64,000 nucleotides of DNA from Noviluteimonas sp052115395 (GCA_052115395.1 JBFRGO010000001.1), one strand, 5' to 3'. Shown: positions 7,529-16,430, counted from the first letter of the stretch. Program-made: numbers and translations. The notes: generated by a model not told the origin, from the sequence alone.

Positions 7529-9424
7529 GTGATCGTTTATCAGCAGGTGAAGTCGTCGTTTCTGTCCGACGTGACTGACCGCGTCATCGAGGACGTTGTC
7601 TCGGACGCCTATCTCCAGAAGACCGGCCGATACGCGCCGGACTCGGAAGTGCGCTCGTGGCGAGAGTCGCTAACGCAGATGGCTCATGTGCTGATGGACA
7701 AGGACATCCCGGACAACATCGGCGTCGGCATCGAATTCGGCATCCCACAATCGTCCAAGCGAATTGACTTCATTCTGTCTGGCAAATCAGAAACCAACGA
7801 CCCTAAGCTGATTATCGTCGAACTCAAACAGTGGTCGAGTTCGAAGTTGAGCGACAAAGACGGAATCATCATCGCGAATCGCGGCGGACGCGCCGAGCGC
7901 GAAGGCGCTCACCCCTCGTATCAAGCCTGGTCCTACGCGGCACTGCTCGAGGGCTTCAACGAGGCAGTGTACGAAAACGGAACCGAACTCCGCCCTTGCG
8001 CCTACCTGCACAACTACACCGCAGACGGCGTAATCGATAACCCCTGCTACGCACCCTATCTCGATAAGGCCCCCGTCTTTCTTCGCGGCGAGGAGGAGCG
8101 GCGCAAGCTCCGGGATTTCATCAAGCAGCACGTGCGCCACGGCGACAACGCGGAGTTGATCGTCAAGATCGAGAACGGCCGCATTCGGCCGTCCAAGATG
8201 CTCGTCGATAGCTTGGCTTCCATGCTGAAGGGCAATCAGGAATTCGTGCTGATTGATGACCAGAAGGTGGCGTACGAGTCATGCCTGGCTGCCGCCCGAG
8301 GTGCATCGGAACAACAAAAGCAGGTCGTCATTGTCCAGGGCGGACCGGGTACCGGAAAATCGGTCGTCGCCATCAACCTGCTGGTCACGCTCAGCAAGCT
8401 GGGGCTGCTGACAAAGTACGTTTCGAAGAACGCCGCGCCTCGAGCCGTCTACAAGGAGCGGCTGGCCGGGCGCATGCGTCAGGTTGAGATCGCGAATCTA
8501 TTTTCAGGCTCAGGCGCCTTCATTGAGACACCTGCAAATTCGTTTGGTGCCCTGATCGTGGATGAAGCGCATCGCTTGAATCGCTTCTCCGGCCTGTACG
8601 AGAACCAAGGCGAACACCAAATCAAGGAGATCATTAATGCTGCACAGTGTTCGATCTTCTTCGTCGATGACGACCAAGTTGTCACTCTTAAGGACATTGG
8701 CACATCATTGGAGATCGAACGTTGGGCACGCGAGCTTGGCGCACACGTCAATCATCTAGAGCTGGTCTCGCAGTTCCGCTGTAATGGTTCGGACGGTTAC
8801 ATCGCATGGCTCGACCATGTACTTGGCGTACGTCCCCATGAAGCCCAACCCGAATTCGACGCCGACGGTTTCGACTTCCGGGTAGTAGATTCCCCGTCAG
8901 ACCTACATCAACTGATCATAGAACGGAACAAGGAAAGGAATCGTGCGCGCGTGGTAGCGGGGTACTGCTGGGATTGGGCGAGCAAACGCGACCAAAACGC
9001 TTACGACATCGAAATCCCGGAATTTAACTATCGACGACGGTGGAACCTTGATCGCGACGGAAGCCTATGGATCGTCGCCCCTAACTCCGTCGAAGAAGTC
9101 GGCTGCATCCACACCTGCCAAGGACTGGAGCTGGACTATGTCGGAGTCATCATCGGCCCTGACATGATTGTTAGCGCTGACCGAATCGCTACGGATCCCA
9201 CTAAGCGTTCACGGCAGGATCGTTCGATTAGAGGCTTCAAGTCCGCCATGGCCGCTGAGCCGGATGTCGCGTTTCAACGAGTCGACAGAATAATTCGCAA
9301 CACATATCGAACGCTTATGACCCGAGGCATGAAGGGTTGCTATGTCTACTGCGTGGACGCCAAAGTCCGCGAGCACTTTGACACCATCGCAAACAGGGGC
9401 ATTTTTGATGGACAAGGAAGTTAA
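7529..9424 (+). CDS. PD-(D/E)XK nuclease fused to DUF2075 helicase-like ATPase
   Basis: A 631-residue protein with a GTG start behind AGGGGG. Residues 60-140 hold a PD-(D/E)XK pattern: D80 in KRIDFILSG, then IIVELKQW with E98 and K100, and a possible Gln in YQAWSYA. Residues 265-620 are a superfamily 1 helicase-like ATPase (DUF2075): Walker A GGPGTGKS (271-278), Walker B LIVDEAH (342-348), and a C-terminal RTLMTRGMKGCYVYC resembling motif VI. DUF2075 proteins recur in phage-defence neighbourhoods. Its 3' end overlaps the KAP gene by 17 bp, so the two are translationally coupled. DNA is the likely substrate (inference). Confidence 0.85.
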   Translation: MIVYQQVKSSFLSDVTDRVIEDVVSDAYLQKTGRYAPDSEVRSWRESLTQMAHVLMDKDIPDNIGVGIEFGIPQSSKRIDFILSGKSETNDPKLIIVELKQWSSSKLSDKDGIIIANRGGRAEREGAHPSYQAWSYAALLEGFNEAVYENGTELRPCAYLHNYTADGVIDNPCYAPYLDKAPVFLRGEEERRKLRDFIKQHVRHGDNAELIVKIENGRIRPSKMLVDSLASMLKGNQEFVLIDDQKVAYESCLAAARGASEQQKQVVIVQGGPGTGKSVVAINLLVTLSKLGLLTKYVSKNAAPRAVYKERLAGRMRQVEIANLFSGSGAFIETPANSFGALIVDEAHRLNRFSGLYENQGEHQIKEIINAAQCSIFFVDDDQVVTLKDIGTSLEIERWARELGAHVNHLELVSQFRCNGSDGYIAWLDHVLGVRPHEAQPEFDADGFDFRVVDSPSDLHQLIIERNKERNRARVVAGYCWDWASKRDQNAYDIEIPEFNYRRRWNLDRDGSLWIVAPNSVEEVGCIHTCQGLELDYVGVIIGPDMIVSADRIATDPTKRSRQDRSIRGFKSAMAAEPDVAFQRVDRIIRNTYRTLMTRGMKGCYVYCVDAKVREHFDTIANRGIFDGQGS

Positions 9425-11630
9425 CGCGTCAATTGGAATCCGTGCGGCATCCGGTCATGACGCGCCCGCATTCCATCGAGCAGAAGATATTTACAATCGC
9501 TGGCCGCTTGCTACCGCGATTTCCCGAGCCATCGAAGCTTCGCCGTTGAGCTGGTCTACGCGCGTCGGCTTGTTCGGCGCATGGGGCGAAGGAAAGACCT
9601 CGGTGTTGAATTTCCTCGAGCAGCAGCAAACCGTCGCGGGAAATATCATTATCCGCTTCTCCCCATGGGGCGCCTCTACCGAAGAAGATGTATGGCAGGG
9701 CTTTAGCCGTACGCTACGCAAGGGGCTCGCGAAAGCCAGATCTCCCCTTCCGCTCATGACAAGAGCGATGTATTGGGTCCGCCGCTGGGCGGGCCCTATC
9801 GCGGCACACATAAAGGCGGCCGGAAAGATTGCAAACGCAAAAGCACCAGGCATTTCGGCCGGGACTGATTTTGCGGCGGGATTGGTTGCGAAGCACGTCA
9901 AGCTGTCGAGGCGAGACGTTGAATCAATGGCTCGCTACATAGGCAATCGAAGAGTCATCATCTTCGTCGACGACCTGGATCGCACCGACCCTGCGGTCAT
10001 ACCGAAGTTGCTACTCGCGCTTCGCGACTTGTTGGACTTTTCGCAGTTCGCTTTTGTCTTGGCCTTCGACAAGTCAATTGTCTCGAAGGCGATAGAGGAA
10101 CACAACGCCGCGTGGGCTGAGAACGCTGATACGTTTCTCCACAAGATCATTGATTTTCCTTTCGAGATTTCGCCGCCCAGCAGGGCGCAAGTGCTTGCGC
10201 TTGCAAGAGATCAATTCGAGAAGCTTTGCCCATTTGTTCCATTGGCGACCATTAGTGACTTGGCGGATGTAATTCCAACGAATCCACGCAAGTTGAAGCT
10301 ATTGGGCCGCATGCTAGCTACGGCCAGGACAGAGGCGGCGAGACACGAGCCAGGTGAGATCAAGTGGAACGTCGTAGTCTTGTACGCGATGCTCAGCCTT
10401 GAGTCGGCGGGATTAGCTAGCGATCTGCTTCACATGTCCACTATCGGCAGCCTGAAAAATCGTTGGTTGCAATTTGGCATGACTGACAATGACGAAATGA
10501 AAGCGCAAGCAGACAGCGCGACCAAAGATCTCTTGGCTCGACATTCCCAGAAAGACAATGCAGCCCGCATTGGGGAATTGATTCAAGCTTGGCGTAACAA
10601 CATACCGGCCATCTTTGGGGAAAACCTCCGCTACCAAGCGAGATTCACGGTCACACCCCACTGCATTACGTGGGGAGAATTCAAGGACTTCCTAAAGACG
10701 TGGCGCGAACTGAAGCGATCTGAATCCGTCACGGCCTTTGTTGAAAGCAGCGCCATGAGGTCGAATCAAGCGCCGTCAGATGCAGAGAAGGAATTCTGCG
10801 AGGCGGTACTTGCGCACTACTCAGCAATTTTGACTCAAGCCGCCGACGTCACAAGTGGCGACAGGCACTTGGCGATGATGGAGCTTGCATTTGACACTTT
10901 GCAGCTCGCGAGAAACGTTTTTGTTGACTCGCCGATCGAACTGGATGAGACGTTTCGTATTGAGCTGTGGACGCGCTTTTATCGACTCGTTCTGCAATGG
11001 CTTCACTTCACGGCGAACCCCAGGGAAAGCGATCTGCGCAAAGCAGAGGAATCCCTTCTTAAAGATTTCGCTTCCTCGTTGAGGAACAGCATGCTTGTTT
11101 ATGAAGAACTGAAACCTGGACATGAAGAAAACATTGGCAGAGGGAAGCAAGAAGCCCAGCTGAGAAACGCGTTCTCGCAGTCTATCCAGGCGTCAATCTT
11201 AAATAGCGTTTGCCAACAGGCGCTTGCACTCATTAGTGAGCCAGAACAGTTGCGACGCCTTCGCGCGCAAGGAAACGACGGCCTCAGATATCTCCTTGGA
11301 AACCCGAATAGCCCACTGTTTTCGACCCCGAGAAGAGGTGATCTGCTTTCTGTGCTTGAGGCAAGAAAAAATACCGATCACGTCATCGAGGATTCGATTG
11401 ACTACCTCGCCTTCCTATTGGCTTCGCTGTCTCGTACCGAGCAGCGAAAGTCGATGTTTCTAACAAACTCAGATTTCGCAATCCTGCTTTGGAGTCTCGT
11501 CATATCGAGGCCTAGCCAGTTTCGAATGTTGAGTACGCTGCGGGAGTACCGTGATGCACTCTTGACATGTGGCCTATCCGAAACCCAGATACCGAGTCCG
11601 AGCTGGTTGGACTCGATAGATGAGATCTAG
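9408..11630 (+). CDS. KAP-family P-loop NTPase
   Basis: A 740-residue KAP NTPase: Walker A GLFGAWGEGKTS (about 54-65) and Walker B VIIFVDDLDRTDP (183-195), both typical. Between them is a hydrophobic, basic insert (about 115-165), the place where KAP proteins often carry membrane helices; here it looks amphipathic rather than clearly membrane-spanning. The remaining 540 residues are helical, with no recognised effector domain. Start ATG 9408 matches the conserved N-terminus; an upstream in-frame ATG at 9342 lies inside the previous gene. KAP ATPases act in several membrane-linked phage-defence systems. Base composition is clearly poorer in GC than the core genes, pointing to transfer. Confidence 0.85.
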   Translation: MDKEVNASIGIRAASGHDAPAFHRAEDIYNRWPLATAISRAIEASPLSWSTRVGLFGAWGEGKTSVLNFLEQQQTVAGNIIIRFSPWGASTEEDVWQGFSRTLRKGLAKARSPLPLMTRAMYWVRRWAGPIAAHIKAAGKIANAKAPGISAGTDFAAGLVAKHVKLSRRDVESMARYIGNRRVIIFVDDLDRTDPAVIPKLLLALRDLLDFSQFAFVLAFDKSIVSKAIEEHNAAWAENADTFLHKIIDFPFEISPPSRAQVLALARDQFEKLCPFVPLATISDLADVIPTNPRKLKLLGRMLATARTEAARHEPGEIKWNVVVLYAMLSLESAGLASDLLHMSTIGSLKNRWLQFGMTDNDEMKAQADSATKDLLARHSQKDNAARIGELIQAWRNNIPAIFGENLRYQARFTVTPHCITWGEFKDFLKTWRELKRSESVTAFVESSAMRSNQAPSDAEKEFCEAVLAHYSAILTQAADVTSGDRHLAMMELAFDTLQLARNVFVDSPIELDETFRIELWTRFYRLVLQWLHFTANPRESDLRKAEESLLKDFASSLRNSMLVYEELKPGHEENIGRGKQEAQLRNAFSQSIQASILNSVCQQALALISEPEQLRRLRAQGNDGLRYLLGNPNSPLFSTPRRGDLLSVLEARKNTDHVIEDSIDYLAFLLASLSRTEQRKSMFLTNSDFAILLWSLVISRPSQFRMLSTLREYRDALLTCGLSETQIPSPSWLDSIDEI

Positions 11631-11690
11631 GTTCGCCTACTGATTTCAAGGAGTCGCGCGGGCCAAGACAGAACCACAACTGGCGATGCC

Positions 11691-11720
11691 AAAAAAAAAG
11701 CCCCGCCGAATCGGCGAGGC
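11691..11720 (-). terminator. Intrinsic terminator of tRNA-Pro (possibly two-way)
   Basis: Hairpin 11700-11720 (GCC, mismatch, CGCCG paired with CGGCG, GGC) is followed on the minus strand by nine U. On the plus strand it is followed by a T-rich stretch (TTCTTGTTTC), so it may also end the convergent KAP operon. Confidence 0.75.
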
Positions 11721-11733
11721 TTCTTGTTTCAAT

Positions 11734-11810
11734 TGGTCGGGGTAGCCGGATTCGAACCGACGACCACCAGTCCCCCAGACTGGTGCGCTACCAGGCTGCG
11801 CTATACCCCG
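11734..11810 (-). tRNA. tRNA-Pro (GGG)
   Basis: A 77-nt cloverleaf with the CCA end encoded. The acceptor arm is CGGGGTA/TACCCCG, the anticodon loop is CTGGGGG (anticodon GGG), and the T-loop is GTTCGAA. A TATGAT -10-like box lies about 13 bp upstream (11828-11823). The 3' end points to the accessory island ending at 11630, the usual geometry for an element inserted at a tRNA 3' end. Confidence 0.95.
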
Positions 11811-11875
11811 GGTAGGCCGGCGATCATACCGCATCGCCGCATTTCGGCCCAGATCTGCAAGTTCCGCCTGCGCGT

Positions 11876-12232
11876 TCAGCGACGCAGCAACACCAGGATT
11901 TCTTCGAGCTCCATCCGTACCTGCTTGATGATCTGCGTGCTCAGCGCGCTTTCCTGCTTGGCGCCCTCGCCTTCCAGGCGCAGCCTGGCGCCGCCGATCG
12001 TGTAGCCCTGCTCGTACAGCAGGCCGCGGATCTGGCGGACCATCAGCACGTCGTGGCGCTGGTAGTAGCGGCGGTTGCCGCGGCGCTTGACGGGTTTCAG
12101 GCTCGGGAATTCGGTTTCCCAGTAGCGCAGCACGTGCGGTTTGACATCGCACAGCTCGCTGACTTCACCGATGGTGAAGTAGCGCTTGGCCGGGATCGGC
12201 GGGAGTTCCTTGTTACTGCCCGGATCAAGCAT
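11876..12232 (-). CDS. MerR-family transcriptional regulator
   Basis: A 118-residue regulator with an N-terminal MerR winged helix-turn-helix (about residues 17-85: YFTIGEVSELCDVKPHVLRYWE, then KRRGNRRYYQRHD). A short C-terminal dimerisation helix follows, with no Cys cluster for metal sensing. This short MerR protein is commonly encoded next to ihfA in Gammaproteobacteria, and here it overlaps the ihfA 3' end by 8 bp. Its ligand and targets are not known. Confidence 0.9.
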   Translation of the reverse strand: MLDPGSNKELPPIPAKRYFTIGEVSELCDVKPHVLRYWETEFPSLKPVKRRGNRRYYQRHDVLMVRQIRGLLYEQGYTIGGARLRLEGEGAKQESALSTQIIKQVRMELEEILVLLRR

Positions 12233-12527
12233 TGCCGGCTCCCGTGTAAGCCTCGACGCGTTCCTTCAACTTCTGCCCGGGGCGGAACGTCACCACCGTG
12301 CGGGCGGAAATCGGGATCTCTTCGCCGGTCTTCGGGTTGCGGCCCGGGCGTTGGTTCTTGCGGCGCAGGTCGAAGTTGCCGAAGCCCGACAGCTTCACCT
12401 GGCGGCCCTGCTCCAGCGCTTCGCGGAGCGCGTCGAAGAACGCGTCGACGAATTCCTTCGCCTCGCGTTTGTTCAGGCCGACTTCGTCGAACAGTCGTTC
12501 GGCCATTTCCGCTTTGGTCAGTGCCAT
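12225..12527 (-). CDS. ihfA: Integration host factor subunit alpha
   Basis: A 100-residue HU/IHF-family protein. It starts MALTKAEMAERLFDE and carries the family signature GFGNFDLRRKNQRPGRNPKTG; the Pro in RPGRNP inserts in the DNA minor groove. With IhfB it bends DNA at specific sites and supports recombination, replication and sigma-54 transcription. It is downstream of pheT in the conserved pheST-ihfA arrangement, 16 bp after the pheT stop. Confidence 0.97.
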   Translation of the reverse strand: MALTKAEMAERLFDEVGLNKREAKEFVDAFFDALREALEQGRQVKLSGFGNFDLRRKNQRPGRNPKTGEEIPISARTVVTFRPGQKLKERVEAYTGAGNA

Positions 12528-12543
12528 CTCGTCCCCCCGACGA

Positions 12544-14928
12544 TCAGCTGCGGATCGCGGCGTGGTGTTGGGCCTGCAATGCCGAGACCACCTCGGTCAC
12601 TACTTGCTCCACGTCGCGGTCGGTCAGGGTGCGCGATTCATCTTGGAGAATCAAGCCCATAGCGAGACTCTTGAATCCCGATTCGACCCCGGCGCCGCTG
12701 TAGCGGTCGAACAGCACCAAGTCCCTTAAAAATCCGCCTGCGGCCGCTTTCACGGTCGCCTGCACGTCGGCCCACCGCACCGTTTCCGGGACGATGAACG
12801 CGAGGTCGCGGCGGACGGACGGATACTTCGACAGGGCCGCCGCGCGCGGAATGTTGCGGGCCAGCATCGGGGCCAGGTCGAGTTCGAAGGCGATCACTTC
12901 GCCGGCCAGGTCGAGGGTCTTCGCCAGGCGGGGGTGCAGTTGGCCGATCCAGCCGACGCGGGCCTCGCCCTCTTCCGTCAGGCGGAAGACGTCGGCCGAG
13001 CGCCCGGGGTGGCCGTGCGGTTCGGTCGAGGGGCGGAAGGCGAGCGGTGCGTTGGCCAGCAGCGCGAGCGATTCGAGGTCGGCCTTCAGATCGTGGAAGT
13101 CGACGTGGCGCGGGCGGTCGGACCACTGCTCGCTCGCCGCGCTGCCGATGGCGACGGCGGCGATGCGCTGGGTCTCATTGGGGGCGCCGCCGGCGTTCGC
13201 ATGGAACACGTTGCCGATTTCGAACAGGCGCACACGCGTCTGCTGGCGCGCGGCGTTGCGCGCGAGTGCGGCGACCAGGCCCGGCAACAACTGCGTGCGC
13301 ATCACGCCGAGTTCGGCGCTCAGCGGGTTGGCGAGCGGCACGGCGGCGTCGGTCGCGTGCCAGGTGGTGAGCAGCGCTTCGTCGACGAAGGCGTAGTTCA
13401 CCGCTTCCAGGTAATCGCGCGAGGCCAGGTGGCGGCGCACGGTGGATTCCTCGACGCGCGTTTCCGTCGGCGCGGCCAGGCGCGTGCCGCCGCCGGGGAG
13501 CGTGGCGGGGATGTTGTCGTAGCCGAAGATGCGCGCGATTTCCTCGACGAGGTCTTCTTCGATCGCGATGTCGAAGCGGCGCGTCGGCGGCAGCACGTTC
13601 CAGCCGTCGTTGGTCGGCACGACGGCCAGGCCCAGCGCGTGGAGGATGCGCTGGACTTCGGCGTCGGCGACGTTGGTGCCGAGCACGCGTGCGAGGCGAC
13701 CGCGGCGCAATCCGACGTACTTCGGTTGCGGCAGGTGCTCGGGCAGCACGGCTTCGGTGACCGGGCCCGGGGCGCCGCCGGCGATTTCGACGATCAGGCG
13801 CGTGGCGATTTCGATCGCCTGGCGCGGGAGGTCGGGGTCGACGCCGCGTTCGAAGCGATGGCCGGCGTCGGTGTGCAGGCCGAGGCGGCGGCCGCGGCCG
13901 ATGATCGCGCTCGGCACCCAATGCGCGGCTTCGAGGAAGACGTTGCGCGTGGTGTCGGTCACGCGCGTGTCGAAGCCGCCCATGATGCCGCCGAGCGCAA
14001 CGGCGCGGTCGTTGTCGGCGACGATGAGGAATTGATCGTCGAGTGCGACGTCGCGGCCGTCGAGCAGCTTCAGCGCTTCACCGGCGCGCGCGCGGCGCAC
14101 GCTGATCGGGCCCTTGAGCAGATCGCGGTCGAAGGCGTGCATCGGCTGGCCGATTTCGAGCATCACGTATTGCGTGACGTCGACGAGCAGGCTGATCGGG
14201 CGGATGCCGCTGCGGCGCAGGCGTTCGGCCATCCAGATCGGCGTGGGCGTGTGCGCGTCGATGCCTTCGATGACGCGGCCGACGAAGCGCGGGACGTCGG
14301 CGCCGGCGTCGAGCTGGATGGTCATCTCCGCGTCGTTGAGCGCGGGCATGGGCGTGGCGTCGAACGGAACGACTTCGCTGCCGAAAGCGGCGGCCACGTC
14401 GTATGCGATGCCGCGCACGCTGAAGCAATCGGCGCGGTTGGGCGTGAGCTTGAGTTCGAAGCGCGCGTCGGGCAGGCCGAGGTATTCGGCGAGCGGCACG
14501 CCGATGGGCGCGTCGTGCGGGAGTTCGAGCAGGCCGGAGGCGTCGGCGTCGAGCCCGAGTTCCTTCGCCGAGCAGAGCATGCCGTTGGACTCCACGCCGC
14601 GCAGTTTCGCGGCCTTGATCGTGAGGCTGCCCACTTGCGTGCCGATGGTGGCGAGCGGCGCGATCAGGTTCGGGCGTGCGTTCGGTGCGCCGCAGACGAT
14701 CTGCAGCAGTTCGCCGCTGCCGATGTCGACTTTGCAGACCTGCAGCTTGTCGGCTTCGGGATGCTTGGCGCATTCGACGATGCGCGCGACGACCACGCCG
14801 TCCAGGCCTTCGCCCAGCACGTCCATCTGCTCCACTTCCAGGCCGATGGCGGTCAGCGTGGCGGAGAGTTGGTCGCGCGTGGCATCGGTGCGCACGTGCT
14901 GGCGGAGCCAGTTTTCATTGAACTTCAT
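12544..14928 (-). CDS. pheT: Phenylalanyl-tRNA synthetase beta subunit
   Basis: The 794-residue beta chain of the alpha2-beta2 PheRS. In order: an OB-fold tRNA-binding domain (about 40-150), the B3/B4 editing domain, the B5 DNA-binding-like domain, a catalytic-like core and a C-terminal FDX-ACB domain that binds the tRNA anticodon. The length matches the E. coli protein (795). It follows pheS by 12 bp and ends 16 bp before ihfA, so these genes are one transcription unit. Confidence 0.97.
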   Translation of the reverse strand: MKFNENWLRQHVRTDATRDQLSATLTAIGLEVEQMDVLGEGLDGVVVARIVECAKHPEADKLQVCKVDIGSGELLQIVCGAPNARPNLIAPLATIGTQVGSLTIKAAKLRGVESNGMLCSAKELGLDADASGLLELPHDAPIGVPLAEYLGLPDARFELKLTPNRADCFSVRGIAYDVAAAFGSEVVPFDATPMPALNDAEMTIQLDAGADVPRFVGRVIEGIDAHTPTPIWMAERLRRSGIRPISLLVDVTQYVMLEIGQPMHAFDRDLLKGPISVRRARAGEALKLLDGRDVALDDQFLIVADNDRAVALGGIMGGFDTRVTDTTRNVFLEAAHWVPSAIIGRGRRLGLHTDAGHRFERGVDPDLPRQAIEIATRLIVEIAGGAPGPVTEAVLPEHLPQPKYVGLRRGRLARVLGTNVADAEVQRILHALGLAVVPTNDGWNVLPPTRRFDIAIEEDLVEEIARIFGYDNIPATLPGGGTRLAAPTETRVEESTVRRHLASRDYLEAVNYAFVDEALLTTWHATDAAVPLANPLSAELGVMRTQLLPGLVAALARNAARQQTRVRLFEIGNVFHANAGGAPNETQRIAAVAIGSAASEQWSDRPRHVDFHDLKADLESLALLANAPLAFRPSTEPHGHPGRSADVFRLTEEGEARVGWIGQLHPRLAKTLDLAGEVIAFELDLAPMLARNIPRAAALSKYPSVRRDLAFIVPETVRWADVQATVKAAAGGFLRDLVLFDRYSGAGVESGFKSLAMGLILQDESRTLTDRDVEQVVTEVVSALQAQHHAAIRS

Positions 14929-14940
14929 GCGTTCCGATCC

Positions 14941-15936
14941 TCAGGCGAACTGGCGCAGGAAGCGCACGTCGTTGTCGAAGAAGCTGCGCAGGTCGTCGAC
15001 GCCGTAGCGCAGCATCGCGAAGCGTTCGACGCCCAGGCCGAAGGCAAAGCCGGTGTAGCGCTCCGGGTCGATGCCCACGTTGCGCAGCACGCTCGGATGC
15101 ACCATGCCGCAGCCGAGCACTTCCAGCCACTTGGTCGTGCCGTCGGGCTGGTGCCAGGCGATGTCGACTTCGGCGGACGGCTCGGTGAAGGGGAAGTAGC
15201 TCGGGCGGAAGCGCATTTCGAAATCGCGCTCGAAGAAGGCGCGCACGAATTCGGCGAGCGTGCCCTTGAGGTCGGCGAAGCTCGCGTGCTCGTCGACCAG
15301 CAGGCCTTCGACCTGGTGGAACATCGGCGTGTGCGTCTGGTCGCTGTCGCTGCGGTACACCTTGCCCGCCGCGATCATGCGCAACGGCGGCTTGATGTCC
15401 TTCATGTAGCGGATCTGCACGCCGCTGGTGTGCGTGCGCAGCAGGCGGCCATCGCCGAAGTAGAAGGTGTCGTGCATCGCGCGCGCAGGATGGTGCGGCG
15501 GGAAGTTCAGCGCTTCGAAGTTGTGCCAGTCGTCTTCGATCTCGGGGCCGGTGGCGAGTTCGTAGCCCAGGCGGCCGAAGATGTCGGCGATGCGTTCGAG
15601 CGTGCGCGAAACCGGATGCAGGCCGCCGCGCGCGGCGTCGCGGCCGGGCAGCGTGACGTCGATGGATTCGGTGGCGAGTTTGTGTTCGAGCGCGGCTTCG
15701 TCGAGCGCGTGCTTGCGCGCGGACAGTGCGTCGCCGATGGCGTCGCGGGCGCGATTGATGGCTTCGCCTGCGGCCTTGCGTGCGTCGGGCGGCAGCGTGC
15801 CGAGCGACTTGAGTTGGGTGGTGATGCTGCCCTGCTTGCCGAGCAGGCTCACGCGCAGCGCTTCGAGCGCATCGGGCGCGTTGGCCTCCGCGATGTCGCG
15901 GAGGGACTGTTGCAACAACGAATCGATTCCGTCCAT
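14941..15936 (-). CDS. pheS: Phenylalanyl-tRNA synthetase alpha subunit
   Basis: The 331-residue catalytic alpha chain. An N-terminal coiled coil (about 1-90) binds tRNA; the class II core follows, with motif 2 (RSDSDQTHTPMFHQVEG) and motif 3 (GLGVERFAMLRYGVDD). The usual start MDGIDSLLQQSL at 15936 is used although the frame is open further upstream. Between rplT and pheS lie two hairpins, the second a typical intrinsic terminator, so expression is probably attenuated. Confidence 0.97.
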   Translation of the reverse strand: MDGIDSLLQQSLRDIAEANAPDALEALRVSLLGKQGSITTQLKSLGTLPPDARKAAGEAINRARDAIGDALSARKHALDEAALEHKLATESIDVTLPGRDAARGGLHPVSRTLERIADIFGRLGYELATGPEIEDDWHNFEALNFPPHHPARAMHDTFYFGDGRLLRTHTSGVQIRYMKDIKPPLRMIAAGKVYRSDSDQTHTPMFHQVEGLLVDEHASFADLKGTLAEFVRAFFERDFEMRFRPSYFPFTEPSAEVDIAWHQPDGTTKWLEVLGCGMVHPSVLRNVGIDPERYTGFAFGLGVERFAMLRYGVDDLRSFFDNDVRFLRQFA

Positions 15937-15968
15937 TTCAATTCCCTGGAAACGGGCATTCCATAACG

Positions 15969-16001
15969 AAAAAGGGGGGAAGGACCTGCGCCCTTCCCCC
16001 C
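15969..16001 (-). terminator. Terminator/attenuator in the pheS leader
   Basis: On the minus strand 16001-15992 and 15983-15974 give a perfect 10-bp stem (GGGGGGAAGG/CCUUCCCCCC) with an 8-nt loop, followed by five U. It lies 33 bp before the pheS start, inside the rplT-pheST unit. It matches the position of the E. coli pheM attenuator. Confidence 0.75.
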
Positions 16002-16018
16002 TGCGTTGCTTTCCGTCG

Positions 16019-16044
16019 AAAGCCGCGCAAGGAGCGCGGGCTTT
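16019..16044 (-). promoter_or_regulatory. Upstream hairpin of the pheS leader
   Basis: AAAGCC-GCGC (16019-16028) pairs with GCGC-GGCTTT (16034-16044) with one bulged base. It has no U-tail and sits just before the attenuator, so it may be a processing site or part of the attenuation switch. Confidence 0.4.
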
Positions 16045-16057
16045 CGCGGTTGTTGCA

Positions 16058-16417
16058 TTACGCCGCGAGCGCGCTCTTCGCCTTTTCGGCCAGCGCCGCA
16101 AAACCCACCGCATCGTGCACGGCGATATCGGCCAGCACCTTGCGGTCGAGGGTGATGCCGGCCTTCAGCAGGCCGTTCATGAAGCGGCTGTAGCTCATGC
16201 CGTTGATGCGGGCCGCGGCGTTGATGCGCGTGATCCACAGCGAACGGAAATTACGCTTCTTCTGCTTGCGGCCGATGTAGGCGTACTGCAGCGCCTTGGT
16301 GACCGCCTGCTTGGCGACGCGGAAGACTTTGCGGCGGGCGTGGTAGTAGCCCTTCGCTTGCTTCAGGATTTTCTTATGACGACGGCGGGCCGTCACACCA
16401 CGTTTGACTCGTGCCAT
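16058..16417 (-). CDS. rplT: 50S ribosomal protein L20
   Basis: A 119-residue, very basic protein (MARVKRGVTARRRHKKILKQ), full-length L20. It binds 23S rRNA early in large-subunit assembly and, in other bacteria, represses its own operon by binding the mRNA leader. It follows rpmI by 13 bp and shares its transcript. Confidence 0.98.
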   Translation of the reverse strand: MARVKRGVTARRRHKKILKQAKGYYHARRKVFRVAKQAVTKALQYAYIGRKQKKRNFRSLWITRINAAARINGMSYSRFMNGLLKAGITLDRKVLADIAVHDAVGFAALAEKAKSALAA

Positions 16418-16430
16418 TTGTCAGCCCTCC

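Noticed and set aside
12934..15966. A 1010-codon open frame on the plus strand
   Set aside because: It is antisense to pheT and pheS and reads as repetitive Arg/Ala/Glu/Val-rich sequence, the shadow of GC-rich codons; both sense genes are certain.
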